The notes under the pieces were generated by a model, which was not told the DNA's origin, did no database searches, and saw nothing but the letters and a program-made list of their open reading frames with translations. Both the position numbers and the translations under genes were made by a program. A stretch of 64,000 nucleotides of DNA from Pseudanabaena mucicola str. Chao 1806 (lineage in GTDB: Bacteria > Cyanobacteriota > Cyanobacteriia > Pseudanabaenales > Pseudanabaenaceae), in the NCBI RefSeq assembly GCF_030323025.1, contig NZ_CP097329.1, positions 2,900,001-2,964,000 on the forward strand. The letters are read 5' to 3'. Of this stretch, positions 45,463 through 54,615 are shown piece after piece (position 1 is the stretch's first letter; each line of letters opens with the position of its first letter).

Positions 45463-45705
45463 CTATTTACTGCGATCAATTCGATAGAGCCATATCATTA
45501 AAGCTAGGACACCAATTTGGAGCATAAGGTTTCCTAAATTGGCTTCTAGCTCTCCATTGCCTGCAATCAACTTTGCTAAAAAAACAATTGCACCAATTAG
45601 TCCAGAGCCTGCAAAAGCAATGTATATAAATATGCGTAGACCACGGTAAGGTGATTTAGTTTCACGCCTGAGCTTTTCGTATTGTTGGGGATTGAGCTTT
45701 GACAT
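45463..45705 (-). CDS. DUF3493 membrane protein
   Basis: 80 residues from the ATG at 45703-45705 (a TTG four codons earlier is possible). MSKLNPQQYEKLRRETKSPY, then RGLRIFIYIAFAGSGLIGAI running into VFLAKLIAG, and a second helix LMLQIGVLALMIWLYRIDRS. The KSPYRGLRIFIYIAF-GSGLIGA block matches DUF3493, a family of cyanobacteria and plastids related to LPA1/REP27-type photosystem II assembly factors. With two membrane helices it is probably in the thylakoid. A stripped copy of repeat C lies 47 bases upstream. Confidence 0.82.
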   Translation of the reverse strand: MSKLNPQQYEKLRRETKSPYRGLRIFIYIAFAGSGLIGAIVFLAKLIAGNGELEANLGNLMLQIGVLALMIWLYRIDRSK

Positions 45706-45751
45706 AAATTTTGACAATAAAAGTCAACAAAAACTTTGTGATCATTGTCTC

Positions 45752-45801
45752 ATAGCACTTTTCAAACAATTCTCTGTACTTAGCTAGACTGGGAAACAAC
45801 A
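45752..45801. repeat. Palindromic repeat family C, copy lacking the core hairpin
   Basis: ATAGCACTTTTCAAACAATT joined almost directly to TGTACTTAGCTAGACTGGG and AAACAACATAA. These are the two outer parts of family C with one core arm and the loop gone. Confidence 0.6.
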
Positions 45802-45843
45802 TAAATGACTCAGGTAATTGTTAGCATTACCTAAGTCATTTAT
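45801..45843. terminator. Terminator of pgl
   Basis: ATAAATGACTCAGGTAAT and ATTACCTAAGTCATTTAT pair with one mismatch around TGTTAGC. The hairpin overlaps the pgl stop codon. Confidence 0.75.
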
Positions 45844-46556
45844 GGTTGTTTTTGATTCATAGCAGTCCGATCGCATAGCCAAATCGTGTTACCAGTGATT
45901 AAACGTGAAGGATATTGATTGGCATCACCATTAGGTGCTAGCACAGCCTTGAGAGCTTTAGCTTTAGCTGCTCCCTCAATCATAAAAATAATTTCTTTAG
46001 CCCGATTAATGAGCGGTACTGTCAAGGTGATCCTTGGCTGCCCATCTTTTGAGCCAACTGTGACAAGGCGATCGCCAACCTTCAGTGCTGGGGTGTGGGG
46101 AAATAACGAAGCAGTATGTCCATCGTCACCCATTCCTAGTAAAACCAAATCAAATTGAGGAAGCTCACCTGCACTCACTCCAAAAAATTCTTGAATATGT
46201 TGCTCGTATTGGGCAGCAGCGATCGAAGGATCATCTTTGTCCGTCGGTATCCCGTGAATATTTGCCGCAGGGATAACTACGCGATCGAGCCATGCTTGGC
46301 GGGTCATGCCCTCATTGCTTTGGGGATCTGTGACAGGGACATAGCGCTCATCCCCCCAAAAAACATGTACCTTTGACCAATCCCATTCCTTACAGGCTAA
46401 GAGTTCATATAAAACCTTAGGGGTACTACCACCTGCGGCGACAATGGTAAATCTTTCACCCTTAGTGATTGCCTGATCATAGGCGATTTGACATAGCATT
46501 AATGCTCGATTGGCAATTTCTGCGCGATCATTCCAAATTTCTACTTGCCTAGCCAT
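45840..46556 (-). CDS. pgl: 6-phosphogluconolactonase
   Basis: 238 residues from the ATG at 46554-46556. ERFTIVAAGGSTPKVLYELL is the substrate-binding loop; WSKVHVFWGDERYVPVTDPQ and FDLVLLGMGDDGHTASLFPH are the other two Pgl signatures. Length is normal for the SOL/DevB type. It hydrolyses 6-phosphogluconolactone in the oxidative pentose phosphate pathway, the main route of sugar use in the dark in cyanobacteria. zwf and opcA are not adjacent. The gene is monocistronic. Confidence 0.95.
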   Translation of the reverse strand: MARQVEIWNDRAEIANRALMLCQIAYDQAITKGERFTIVAAGGSTPKVLYELLACKEWDWSKVHVFWGDERYVPVTDPQSNEGMTRQAWLDRVVIPAANIHGIPTDKDDPSIAAAQYEQHIQEFFGVSAGELPQFDLVLLGMGDDGHTASLFPHTPALKVGDRLVTVGSKDGQPRITLTVPLINRAKEIIFMIEGAAKAKALKAVLAPNGDANQYPSRLITGNTIWLCDRTAMNQKQP

Positions 46557-46604
46557 AATTCTAACGATACCTCTCAAAAATGGGTAGTGCTAAAGATAGC
46601 AGTT

Positions 46605-46662
46605 TTTTTATATTAGGAATGGTGACTCTTTGTGTCACTCTTCTTACTTCCTAATATAAAAA
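46605..46662. repeat. Isolated long hairpin upstream of pgl
   Basis: Arms TTTTTATATTAGGAA and TTCCTAATATAAAAA are perfect. Inside, GTGAC and GTCAC pair as a second stem. It lies 49 bases before the pgl start and could be part of its leader or a repeat of another family. Confidence 0.55.
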
Positions 46663-46690
46663 TCTATGTTTTGATGACATTACAAATCGC

Positions 46691-46783
46691 TAGCGTTTAC
46701 CAGTCTGGAGAAGTACAGCTTGTTTTTGCCGCCAAATGCGGGGAAAACAAGCTATGTAGATCCCTTGCTTGAAAAATGCTATA
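46691..46783. repeat. Palindromic repeat family C, copy 4 (inverted)
   Basis: Left end TAGCGTTTACCAGTCTGG, right end CTTGCTTGAAAAATGCTATA, core arms AGCTTGTTTTTGCCGC and GCGGGGAAAACAAGCT. It lies in the 500-base gap between pgl and the 69-residue gene. Confidence 0.85.
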
Positions 46784-47068
46784 TACAGGGATCTCTACAA
46801 TCGCTGATCGAGTCTACTTAAGACGAGCGAATTTAGGTTGAATTAAAGACAGGTTTTGTGTAGATATTTGTAGAGATTTCTTGAGACACTAAAATCATAA
46901 AACCTCTGCCAGCATGATTTCTAGGCTATCTTGGTACTGTCAGCTATCTCAATCAATCTTGGGGGAGGTGTTTTTTATTTCATTTTGTGTGAATTTTGAC
47001 AGTACTAACATAGAAATGTATTAACCTAATAGAATGTTAGGAAAATATTAAGGTTAAGGTAAATAAAC

Positions 47069-47278
47069 ATGTCACCTGCTATTGTACGCCTTTTCTGGGA
47101 CTCAGTTAACCAAGCACACCCTAATCACCTTTTGAATCTTGATGACGACGGTCTCATGAGATGGTTAGTTGATCAAGTCAAACAACGCTCTGCTCTTGAT
47201 TCTCACCAGCAAAGTGATCTCAGTCACTACATTAGCGATCGCCTACCACTAATTCGTGAAATGGCTTATCAAAACTAA
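47069..47278 (+). CDS. Small conserved-type protein of 69 residues
   Basis: It begins MSPAIVRLFWDSVNQAHPNH, then LNLDDDGLMRWLVDQVKQRS and LSHYISDRLPLIREMAYQN. It is helical, acidic in the middle, with no membrane segment. The pattern resembles short unnamed cyanobacterial proteins, but I cannot name a family. A purine-rich stretch (TAAGGTTAAGG) precedes the ATG. It is monocistronic, with 215 bases before asnS. The 285 bases before it hold no recognisable feature beyond a possible promoter. Confidence 0.7.
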   Translation: MSPAIVRLFWDSVNQAHPNHLLNLDDDGLMRWLVDQVKQRSALDSHQQSDLSHYISDRLPLIREMAYQN

Positions 47279-47493
47279 GCCTGTTAACCCTATTTTCAAG
47301 TTAATTTGTAAGCTAATGTCAAGCTTTAATTACTAGGAAATTTTTTCTAAATGGGGACATCTAGGATTTTCTATCGATGTCATGCTCTGAAGTGCTAGGA
47401 TACTTGCCTGAGCTTTGTAATCATTAATTTCACCGATTAATTTCATAGCTCCATAACCTATTCACAGTTATCTCTAGCGGTTATTTCTAGCGT

Positions 47494-48894
47494 ATGACAT
47501 CTGCAAGAATTATTGACCTGTTACGTGGTGGTCAGATTAATGGCTCCTACACAATTCGTGGTTGGGTGAGGACTAAGCGAGAAGGTAAGGGAATATCCTT
47601 CTTGGAGTTAAATGATGGCTCATCGCTACAAGGGCTACAAATTGTCTTACCTCAAACAATTGATGGCTATGAGACGCAAATTAAACAAATAACTACAGGT
47701 GCATCCATTGAGATATCGGGGACTCTTGTGGAGTCTATGGGAAAAGGTCAAAGGGTGGAAATGCAGGCTACAGCGATCACTATATTTGGTACTGCCGATC
47801 CTGAAACTTATCCTTTGCAAAAAAAACGTCACTCGATTGAATTTTTACGGACGATCGCCCATTTACGACCACGTACCAATATATTTGGGGCAGTGTTTCG
47901 GGTCAGAAATGCCTGTGCTTTTGCCATCCATAAATTTTTCCAAGAGCGTGGTTTTTTGTGGGTGCATACACCAATTGTGACTGCGAGCGACTGTGAAGGT
48001 GCTGGTGAAATGTTTGGTGTGACTACTTTTGACTTAAATAAATTGGCGACATCTGGCAAGCCTGTGGATTTTTCGCAAGACTTTTTTGGTAAGCCTGCCT
48101 TCTTGACTGTCAGTGGTCAGCTAGAGGCAGAAATCATGGCTATGGCATTTTCCAATGTCTATACTTTTGGTCCCACCTTCCGTGCTGAAAACTCGAATAC
48201 ATCGCGTCACCTTGCTGAATTTTGGATGATTGAGCCAGAAGTTGCCTTTTGCGATCTTGAAGGCGATGCCGATCTTGCCGAGGATTTCCTCAAGTATATT
48301 TTTAATTATGTTTTGAAAACTTGCCCCGAAGATATGGAGTTTTTCCAAGAGCGGGTAAATAATCAGGTGATGGCAAATGCTCGCAAGATCGTCGATGAAA
48401 AGTTTGAGCGGATTACTTACACTGAAGCGATCGCGATTCTCGAAAAAAGCAGCAAAACTTTTGAGTTTCCTGTGTCGTGGGGCTTGGACTTACAATCGGA
48501 GCATGAACGATTTCTGGCGGAGGAGCATTTCCAAAAGCCCGTCATTGTAATGGATTATCCCTTGGGCATCAAGGCATTTTATATGCGTGTAAATGATGAA
48601 TCGTCAAGCGATCGCCAAACCGTAAGAGCTATGGATATTCTTGCGCCTGGGGTTGGTGAGATCATTGGTGGTTCGCAGCGTGAGGAGCGCATTGAAGTTT
48701 TGGAAGCCAGAATTCGCAGTGTGGGACTCAATCCTGAGGATTACTGGTGGTATCTTGATTTACGTCGTTATGGCACTGTTCCACACGCTGGATTTGGCTT
48801 AGGTTTTGAGCGTTTAGTACAGTTCATTACAGGTATGGGCAATATCCGTGATGTAATTCCATTTCCACGTTTTCCCCAAAGTGCAGAATTTTAA
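47494..48894 (+). CDS. asnS: Asparaginyl-tRNA synthetase
   Basis: 466 residues. The OB-fold anticodon-binding start has [20 protein letters not shown] and [15 protein letters not shown]. The class II core has [60 protein letters not shown] and, at the end, [16 protein letters not shown] with motif 3. DCEGAGEMF distinguishes AsnRS from AspRS. It charges tRNA-Asn directly. It is monocistronic, ending at a hairpin shared with guaD. Confidence 0.97.
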   Translation: MTSARIIDLLRGGQINGSYTIRGWVRTKREGKGISFLELNDGSSLQGLQIVLPQTIDGYETQIKQITTGASIEISGTLVESMGKGQRVEMQATAITIFGTADPETYPLQKKRHSIEFLRTIAHLRPRTNIFGAVFRVRNACAFAIHKFFQERGFLWVHTPIVTASDCEGAGEMFGVTTFDLNKLATSGKPVDFSQDFFGKPAFLTVSGQLEAEIMAMAFSNVYTFGPTFRAENSNTSRHLAEFWMIEPEVAFCDLEGDADLAEDFLKYIFNYVLKTCPEDMEFFQERVNNQVMANARKIVDEKFERITYTEAIAILEKSSKTFEFPVSWGLDLQSEHERFLAEEHFQKPVIVMDYPLGIKAFYMRVNDESSSDRQTVRAMDILAPGVGEIIGGSQREERIEVLEARIRSVGLNPEDYWWYLDLRRYGTVPHAGFGLGFERLVQFITGMGNIRDVIPFPRFPQSAEF

Positions 48895-48921
48895 ATAAAT
48901 GGCGCTACGCGCCTTTTATTT
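48891..48921. terminator. Hairpin between asnS and guaD
   Basis: AAATAAATGGCGC, TAC, GCGCCTTTTATTT. It lies between convergent genes, overlaps both stop codons and has A/T-runs on both sides, so it can serve both. Confidence 0.82.
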
Positions 48922-50250
48922 TTGGTGGACTAATTCACCCATAATGTAGGTGGCAGCGATCGCCCGATCATCCCCCATAATCAGCGTGGCAAATAACTGA
49001 TCAGATATTTCTGAGAGGGTGAGCGGATTCTCTAGATCGAATGGTTTGTTTCTCAAAGCCATAATTGGTGTCGAGCGAAGATTCAGTACTACAAAATCAG
49101 CTTCCTTCCCAACCTCGAAATTTCCTAACTTATCTTCAAGGCATAAGGCTATTGCGCCGCCCAATGTAGCAAGAAATAAAGCTTTGAATGGGGATAATTT
49201 TTGCGATCGCAACTGAGCAACTTGATAGGCGGCGCAAGTAGTCTTTAAAATTGAAAAACTTGTTCCAGCCCCCACATCAGTACCTAGCCCTACTTTTACA
49301 GGAGTTTCTTGTGACTTTGCCTTTTCAATTTTAAAAAGCCCACTTCCCAAAAACATATTTGAAGTTGGGCAAAAAGCAATCGCTGCTTTTGCCTCAGATA
49401 GTCTCCCGAATTCCTGATCAGTAAGCTGTACCCCATGAGCAAAAACCGATCTTTCTCCAACCAAACCCGCTTGATCATAAACATCTAAATAACCAGCACT
49501 CTCAGGAAAAACTTCCGCAACATAAGCAACTTCTTTGACATTTTCTGATAGATGCGTATGCAAATACAGATCAGGAAACTCAGTCAATAGTTTGCAGACA
49601 TTACTTAACTGCTCTGGGGATGACGTTACGGCAAAACGAGGGGTGACTGCATAGAGTAAGCGATCGCATTTATGCCATTTCTCGATTAACTGCTTTGTTT
49701 CTATGTAAGATGACTCGGCAGTATCGATCAAAAAGTCTGGGGCATGGCGATCCATCATCACTTTCCCCGCAATCATTCGTAAATTACGTTGCTGTGCTTT
49801 TTCAAAAAAAGCATCCGTCGATTGTGGAAATACAGTTGTAAAGACTAGAGCCGTAGTTGTGCCATTTCGCAATAACTCATCCAAAAATATCGAGGCAATT
49901 TTCGCAGCATAATTGCGATCAGCAAATTTGCGTTCAGTCGGAAAAGTATAGGTACTTAACCATTCCAACAACTGCTCACCATAGCAAGCAATCATTTCTG
50001 TTTGAGGAAAATGAATATGCGTATCGATAAATCCAGAAACGATCAGGCGACCAGGATAGTTAGTAATAGGCAGATCTCTATATTTATCTTGGAGATCTGC
50101 ATAATTCCCTAACTCCTTAACCTTGCCCTGTTCGAGTACTAACAAACCATCAGGAAAATATCGAATACAACTAGCTTCTGGGGCATAAAATGGATCGGCG
50201 ATCACATCTAAAAAACTAGCTCGAAATCCTTTGATGATTTGATTTTGCAT
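48916..50250 (-). CDS. guaD: Guanine deaminase
   Basis: 444 residues. The amidohydrolase metal motif is VSGFIDTHIHFPQTEMIACY. Further blocks are LLEWLSTYTFPTERKFAD, LYLHTHLSENVKEV (His), RSVFAHGVQLTDQEF (His), AAIAFCPTSNMFLGSGLF and VKVGLGTDVGAGTSFSIL (Asp). HFPQTE and FCPTSNMFLGSG are specific to GuaD within the superfamily. It hydrolyses guanine to xanthine and ammonia with zinc, in purine salvage or nitrogen recovery. It is monocistronic, facing asnS. Confidence 0.95.
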   Translation of the reverse strand: MQNQIIKGFRASFLDVIADPFYAPEASCIRYFPDGLLVLEQGKVKELGNYADLQDKYRDLPITNYPGRLIVSGFIDTHIHFPQTEMIACYGEQLLEWLSTYTFPTERKFADRNYAAKIASIFLDELLRNGTTTALVFTTVFPQSTDAFFEKAQQRNLRMIAGKVMMDRHAPDFLIDTAESSYIETKQLIEKWHKCDRLLYAVTPRFAVTSSPEQLSNVCKLLTEFPDLYLHTHLSENVKEVAYVAEVFPESAGYLDVYDQAGLVGERSVFAHGVQLTDQEFGRLSEAKAAIAFCPTSNMFLGSGLFKIEKAKSQETPVKVGLGTDVGAGTSFSILKTTCAAYQVAQLRSQKLSPFKALFLATLGGAIALCLEDKLGNFEVGKEADFVVLNLRSTPIMALRNKPFDLENPLTLSEISDQLFATLIMGDDRAIAATYIMGELVHQK

Positions 50251-50364
50251 AAATGAGTTATAGTTCGTAATCTTGATACAGCAAAATAAATTGACTGCTG
50301 TGAATGAACTAACAATCTTTTATGATTTTGGCTCTTATCGTAGTCGCAAAAAGTACAGTTACGA

Positions 50365-50988
50365 TTAATGGGCAAACACATCTGCATAGCCGAGCAAGTC
50401 TAAATATACGATTGTAGGAATATGAGCAAAGCAAGCCTTGGCTAATTCGTAGCGATTTTCACGCATTAACATATCGATCAGTTTGCGATATACAGGCAAA
50501 AGATAGCAAACATCATTAGCTGCGTACTTCAATTGATCCTCAGATAGTGCTTGTACATTACCCCAGTCCGATGATTGAGAGGTTTTATCAAGTTCTACCT
50601 TTTCTAATTCGCGAACAAGTTCCTTTAGTCCATGTTTGTCAGTGTATGTTCTTGCTAATTTGCTCGCAATTTTCGTACAGAAAATCGGATGGGTGGCAAT
50701 TCCCAGATGGGCTTCCATCATGGCGACATCAAATCTGGCAAAGTGAAACACCTTAGTTATCTCAGGTGATTCCATTAAGTACTTCAGGTTGGGGGATTCT
50801 TTGATGCCTAGCCCAATTCTGACCAAGCTCACAATTTCAGCATCATTACAAATTTGGATTAAACAGAGGCGATCTCGCCTAGGAATTAAACCCATCGTCT
50901 CCGTATCAACTGCGATCGCTTCACAACTGAGGTATTCTTGTAGGGTTTCAAAATCAATATCATTATCAAAAATTTTAAAAGCTGGCAT
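50365..50988 (-). CDS. RNase D-like 3'-5' exonuclease
   Basis: 207 residues. The DEDDy catalytic residues are visible: AIAVDTETMGLIPRRDRLCL (Asp, Glu), KVFHFARFDVAMMEAHLGIA (Asp) and LKYAANDVCYLLPVYRKLID (Tyr and Asp). It is the short form without HRDC domains, unlike E. coli RNase D. Such proteins trim RNA 3' ends, probably tRNA or small RNA precursors. No neighbour suggests a partner; it is transcribed leftwards 115 bases from guaD. Confidence 0.93.
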   Translation of the reverse strand: MPAFKIFDNDIDFETLQEYLSCEAIAVDTETMGLIPRRDRLCLIQICNDAEIVSLVRIGLGIKESPNLKYLMESPEITKVFHFARFDVAMMEAHLGIATHPIFCTKIASKLARTYTDKHGLKELVRELEKVELDKTSQSSDWGNVQALSEDQLKYAANDVCYLLPVYRKLIDMLMRENRYELAKACFAHIPTIVYLDLLGYADVFAH

Positions 50989-51167
50989 CTTAATATTTAG
51001 TTTAGATTCTTGAGATTAGTGATAGCAAAGTTATACAGCTTATATAACGTCTATGTACCTTATTTGGCAAATTTATGGGACTTAAAATAATTTGCAGTAA
51101 GTACAATTGAAACTTTGCAATAATTTTAGTGATTGCTGAGGAATGTTAGATATAGTAATAGATTTAA
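50989..51167. other. Left part of the 825-base gap before the 455-residue gene
   Basis: AT-rich, no gene seen. The full gap 50989-51813 also contains repeats D3 and E3; the stretch 51257-51721 between them shows no coding frame or recognised signal. Confidence 0.35.
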
Positions 51168-51256
51168 AGCAGTCCTAAATCATTTGCAAATTTTGGTGTT
51201 TGTGGAAGCGCATCCTGAAGAGGTGAGCTTCCACAAACCATTTAAGATCGCTATAG
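51168..51256. repeat. Palindromic repeat family D, copy 3 (inverted)
   Basis: AGCAGTCCTAAATCATTTGC on the left and CCATTTAAGATCGCTATAG on the right, reverse of copy 2. Core arms TTTGTGGAAGC and GCTTCCACAAA. Confidence 0.82.
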
Positions 51257-51721
51257 TTTGATTTATTCTTCTTAGAAACTCCCAGTTAATCTAGTAATAT
51301 TTAGGTAACTGAGATAGTAGTATTGTTCTTAGATTCAATGTAAAGTTTACTTATTATAAAGAACTTGGAATTCCTTTTCTCTCTTGCTAGTTTAACTCAT
51401 CATTGCAAATTTTTTAGGCAAATACATTGATTGAGTAAATACCTGTTTATTTACTGTAAGGTGGCTATATTACTTATCTTAAGCAGTATGCCATCACTGT
51501 CTAGTAGTAAATTTAGCGAAGTTTTTTGTCATAACCACATAGCTAGCGTCAAAATTAAAAAGTAGTAAACTTAAACTTTTGCAAAACATATACTATTTTA
51601 GTATCATAAAAACTTTAGTATAACTCCTATACAATACAAAAATCTTTTAAATGAATTTTTGCTTCAATCCATCAAGACATCCTTTGTTGATTAGTATAAT
51701 ATTGATCAAACCTAAAGCCTC

Positions 51722-51774
51722 AAGAGGCTTTGAGTAGTATAGAAATATTTTTAAATAAGTGCAAAGTGCCGTAA
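51722..51774. repeat. Palindromic repeat family E, shortened copy
   Basis: GAGGCTTTGAGTAGTATAGA, AATATTTTTAAATAAG and GTGCAAAGTGCCGTA. The two ends of family E are joined with the second core arm missing. Confidence 0.7.
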
Positions 51775-51813
51775 TGTTTAAGATATTTTACTGTTGCTTA
51801 GGAATGTATCGGT

Positions 51814-53181
51814 ATGGAACAGTTTTATAACCAATATGAATCTGAATATTTTCAAGAAGAAGTTACAGATATAACTTCGGGTAGTCTTGAGAAAGCCCAA
51901 CAGCATATCTACAGTTTCTTTTTGACAATTATTAAGCATTATCAAGTTGAAGATATTTTAAGGCAATTTGAAAGACTGTTTATTAATTATGGAGAGATTG
52001 ATAATGTTGAGGTCTATAATGCCTTAGGCGAAATTATATTTTATAACAAAGAATATGAGTTTAAAAATATACTTTTGCGCTGTTGCTATATTCTTAATAA
52101 CAACTGGGCACTCAATGGTAACATTAGTGCCTGTCAGAAATTAGTTGATCTATTTTTATCTCATTCTATTAGTCTCCCTACAAAGATTAATAAACTCAAG
52201 AAACTAAGGCAGTGGTTGCAAAATTTTATTCAATCCGATGAGTATAAAACTTTGCGATCGCTATCAGGACGATCAGTTGTAAACAAAAACTATCATAATT
52301 GGAGTGAAAGGTTTTCCTCTTATTTACTAATCTCTGAATATACAGATTTTAATAAGTCACCAGAACAACGCCAATATGCAGGAACTTTGGCTCGTAAAAT
52401 CAAAAAGCAATTTAAATTTGATTTAGCTCTATATACAGCTCGGATTGAGTCTAAAACGGGATCTGCTAGTCAGCGTCAAAATCCGACTACGTTAGGAGAT
52501 GGGGTGCTAATTTTAATTAAAAAAATATTGAATAAGCGCGGAAATGAAGACTTAAGGTCGCTAGCTAAGAGATTCCGCGCCCAAGTTGATGACGTGACTT
52601 TTGCAGAATTTAAAGATTATCTACTCGATTATTTAGGTATTTCACGAAATGACTTTGAGATTCCTGAAATTATGCGCCTAACAGTTGTCCAAAAATTTAG
52701 TCGTTTTCATGAACATCAAAATGACCAATTTATGACGGTTAACTTATTTAACGTAGCTTGCAATCAAGTTTTACGATATCTACTGTTAAATGAGCGCCGC
52801 CAGCCATCTGAGCTTTTACAGCTGTCATTAGAAAGCAATAACTTACTTAGATATGTAGTCTTATTACTGAAAGTTGTACTGATCTGTCCTAAGAGTCGTT
52901 TGTATTTAGAAAGTTACATCGCAGAATTAATCAAGTTTTATAGTAGCTATGATGAAGTTGAATGCCGATGCTTTATTGTTTTTTTAGATATGTTAAATGT
53001 CACATTAGCAATTTTTGATAAAGATACAGACTACAGTTTAGTGAAAATGAAGAATCTAGAAAATGACTTCACTGACATAAGTTTGGAAAACTATCGTATT
53101 TTTTCACAGTCAAAGAGTTTAGAGAATTTAATTAGTCAACAGTTAAATGAGCAGGATTCAACCAAAACTTTAATTTCTTAA
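51814..53181 (+). CDS. Large protein of unknown function (455 residues)
   Basis: The ATG at 51814 opens MEQFYNQYESEYFQEEVTDI. The protein looks alpha-helical throughout and soluble: VEDILRQFERLFINYGEIDN, KINKLKKLRQWLQNFIQSDE, LARKIKKQFKFDLALYTARI and VVLLLKVVLICPKSRLYLES. A Gly/Ser-rich turn (SKTGSASQRQNPTTLGDGVL) divides it near residue 225. Codon use is slightly more AT-rich than its neighbours. I do not recognise a domain. HEAT-like or cyanobacterial-specific helical repeats are possible. It has no operon partner. Confidence 0.75.
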   Translation: MEQFYNQYESEYFQEEVTDITSGSLEKAQQHIYSFFLTIIKHYQVEDILRQFERLFINYGEIDNVEVYNALGEIIFYNKEYEFKNILLRCCYILNNNWALNGNISACQKLVDLFLSHSISLPTKINKLKKLRQWLQNFIQSDEYKTLRSLSGRSVVNKNYHNWSERFSSYLLISEYTDFNKSPEQRQYAGTLARKIKKQFKFDLALYTARIESKTGSASQRQNPTTLGDGVLILIKKILNKRGNEDLRSLAKRFRAQVDDVTFAEFKDYLLDYLGISRNDFEIPEIMRLTVVQKFSRFHEHQNDQFMTVNLFNVACNQVLRYLLLNERRQPSELLQLSLESNNLLRYVVLLLKVVLICPKSRLYLESYIAELIKFYSSYDEVECRCFIVFLDMLNVTLAIFDKDTDYSLVKMKNLENDFTDISLENYRIFSQSKSLENLISQQLNEQDSTKTLIS

Positions 53182-53258
53182 ATTTTGATTTAGTCTTTTG
53201 CTATTAGGAAAATTAGATAACTTTTGAGAAAGTACTACGAAGCGGCACTTTTCAAAAA

Positions 53259-54299
53259 TTATGAAGATTCAATCCATTCAAAGAAGCGGTTCCATGCCCA
53301 CCAACGATCATGATCGCCATATTGATGTTGACATTTTTTGCTACTTACATAACCAACATGCCCTCCATATTTGGTGACCATCAGTTTTATCGCAGGGTTA
53401 GATTGAGCAATTTTTTCTAAGTCAGCCACAATTGATGGGTCAAACATCGGATCGTCTTGGGCATAGAGAATGAATGTTGGCTTTTGTATGTGTGGCATAA
53501 AATACAAAGGACAACTAGCATCGTAATATTCCTCGACAGTGGAAAATCCTAACTTGGCAATGGTCAACTCGTGATCAAATCCCCAAATACTATTAGCTCT
53601 CTCTACTGCCTTTCGATCAATTGCTTTAGGATGCATTTTAGCCATACCTCTTGCTAATTTCTTTAGTTCACGAGCGATCGCTTTTTCTAAGAATCTCCCT
53701 AATTCATCTTTTACCAAATAAGTAAGCGATCGATTAGAGTCCACACTAGGACAAATTACTGCAACACCTGCAATATCCGTAGAGGTAATTGCCAAATCAC
53801 TACCCCAATTAGAGATTGTCTCACCAGCATTAATTCCCCATAGCGCTAATTGTCCACCGAGCGAATATCCTGTTAGCCAAAAAGGTGAAGGACATCCTAT
53901 TTTTTTTGCAGTATCAGCAATATGAATAAAATCTTCACCTTCATAGATTCCATCCGATGTCAATGTTGGAGAAAGCTCGGCGGTTTTGCCATGGGCACGC
54001 CAATCAAATAAAACTACGGCATATCCTTTGGCAAAAGCCTTGCGACCGAGAATTTTGAGAAACCATTGATTATCGAGATCGCCTGTAATGCCATAGGTTC
54101 CTACTATAGTTCCTTTCGCATTGGCGGGAATTGCATATTTACCAAAAATGGGAACTCCATTTGCACCTATAAAAATATGCTCTTGATAAATAGGTTCTGG
54201 TTCAACTGTAAAGTTTTCCCACTTTTGGCTGACTCTTAAAGCTACATATAGAGTCATCATCAAGCCGTTAGTCAGATGCCAAGGGGGGGTGTAGAGCAT
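53259..54299 (-). CDS. YheT-like alpha/beta hydrolase
   Basis: 346 residues from the ATG at 54297-54299, giving MLYTPPWHLTNGLMMTLYVA. An upstream extension to 54410 is open but runs into a repeat. GTIVGTYGITGDLDNQWFLK is the oxyanion region with Tyr-Gly in place of His-Gly, FDWRAHGKTAEL follows, WLTGYSLGGQLALWGIN has the nucleophile Ser, FILYAQDDPMFDPSIV the Asp and TKYGGHVGYVSSK the His. This is the COG0429 (YheT/ABHD1) pattern. These proteins are esterases of unclear substrate, often membrane-associated. It is monocistronic. Confidence 0.88.
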   Translation of the reverse strand: MLYTPPWHLTNGLMMTLYVALRVSQKWENFTVEPEPIYQEHIFIGANGVPIFGKYAIPANAKGTIVGTYGITGDLDNQWFLKILGRKAFAKGYAVVLFDWRAHGKTAELSPTLTSDGIYEGEDFIHIADTAKKIGCPSPFWLTGYSLGGQLALWGINAGETISNWGSDLAITSTDIAGVAVICPSVDSNRSLTYLVKDELGRFLEKAIARELKKLARGMAKMHPKAIDRKAVERANSIWGFDHELTIAKLGFSTVEEYYDASCPLYFMPHIQKPTFILYAQDDPMFDPSIVADLEKIAQSNPAIKLMVTKYGGHVGYVSSKKCQHQYGDHDRWWAWNRFFEWIESS

Positions 54300-54362
54300 G
54301 TATGGGTTCTCATAATTTAAATGATTGCATTTTGAAATTATTACTGTAGAGTACCAACGTAT

Positions 54363-54423
54363 ATACAGCGTTTTGCAGTTTTGTGAAGTAAAGGTTTGTT
54401 TCCTCGCCAAAGGCAGTGCTATA
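54363..54423. repeat. Palindromic repeat family C, partial copy
   Basis: TACAGCGTTTTGCAGTTTTGTGAAG, core GGTTTGTTTCC, then CAGTGCTATA. One flank of the core is missing. It lies upstream of the YheT-like gene, in its possible 5' leader. Confidence 0.55.
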
Positions 54424-54615
54424 GGATTTAGGAAATTAGAATATTAACAACTTAGTAGCTAAATATACTTCATAGCCAAGTAAAAACGAAATATTTAAGG
54501 CTAAGTAGACTATAGATTTTTACTAAATGCATTACATATTTGAACTCTAATCCATACGCTCAAGAGTTAAGATATTGATTGGTTCGTAGATGCGGTTTCT
54601 GGGTTTCCCAAATCA

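Noticed and set aside
54300-54410. N-terminal extension of the YheT-like gene
   Set aside because: It lies in a partial family C repeat and is not hydrolase-like.
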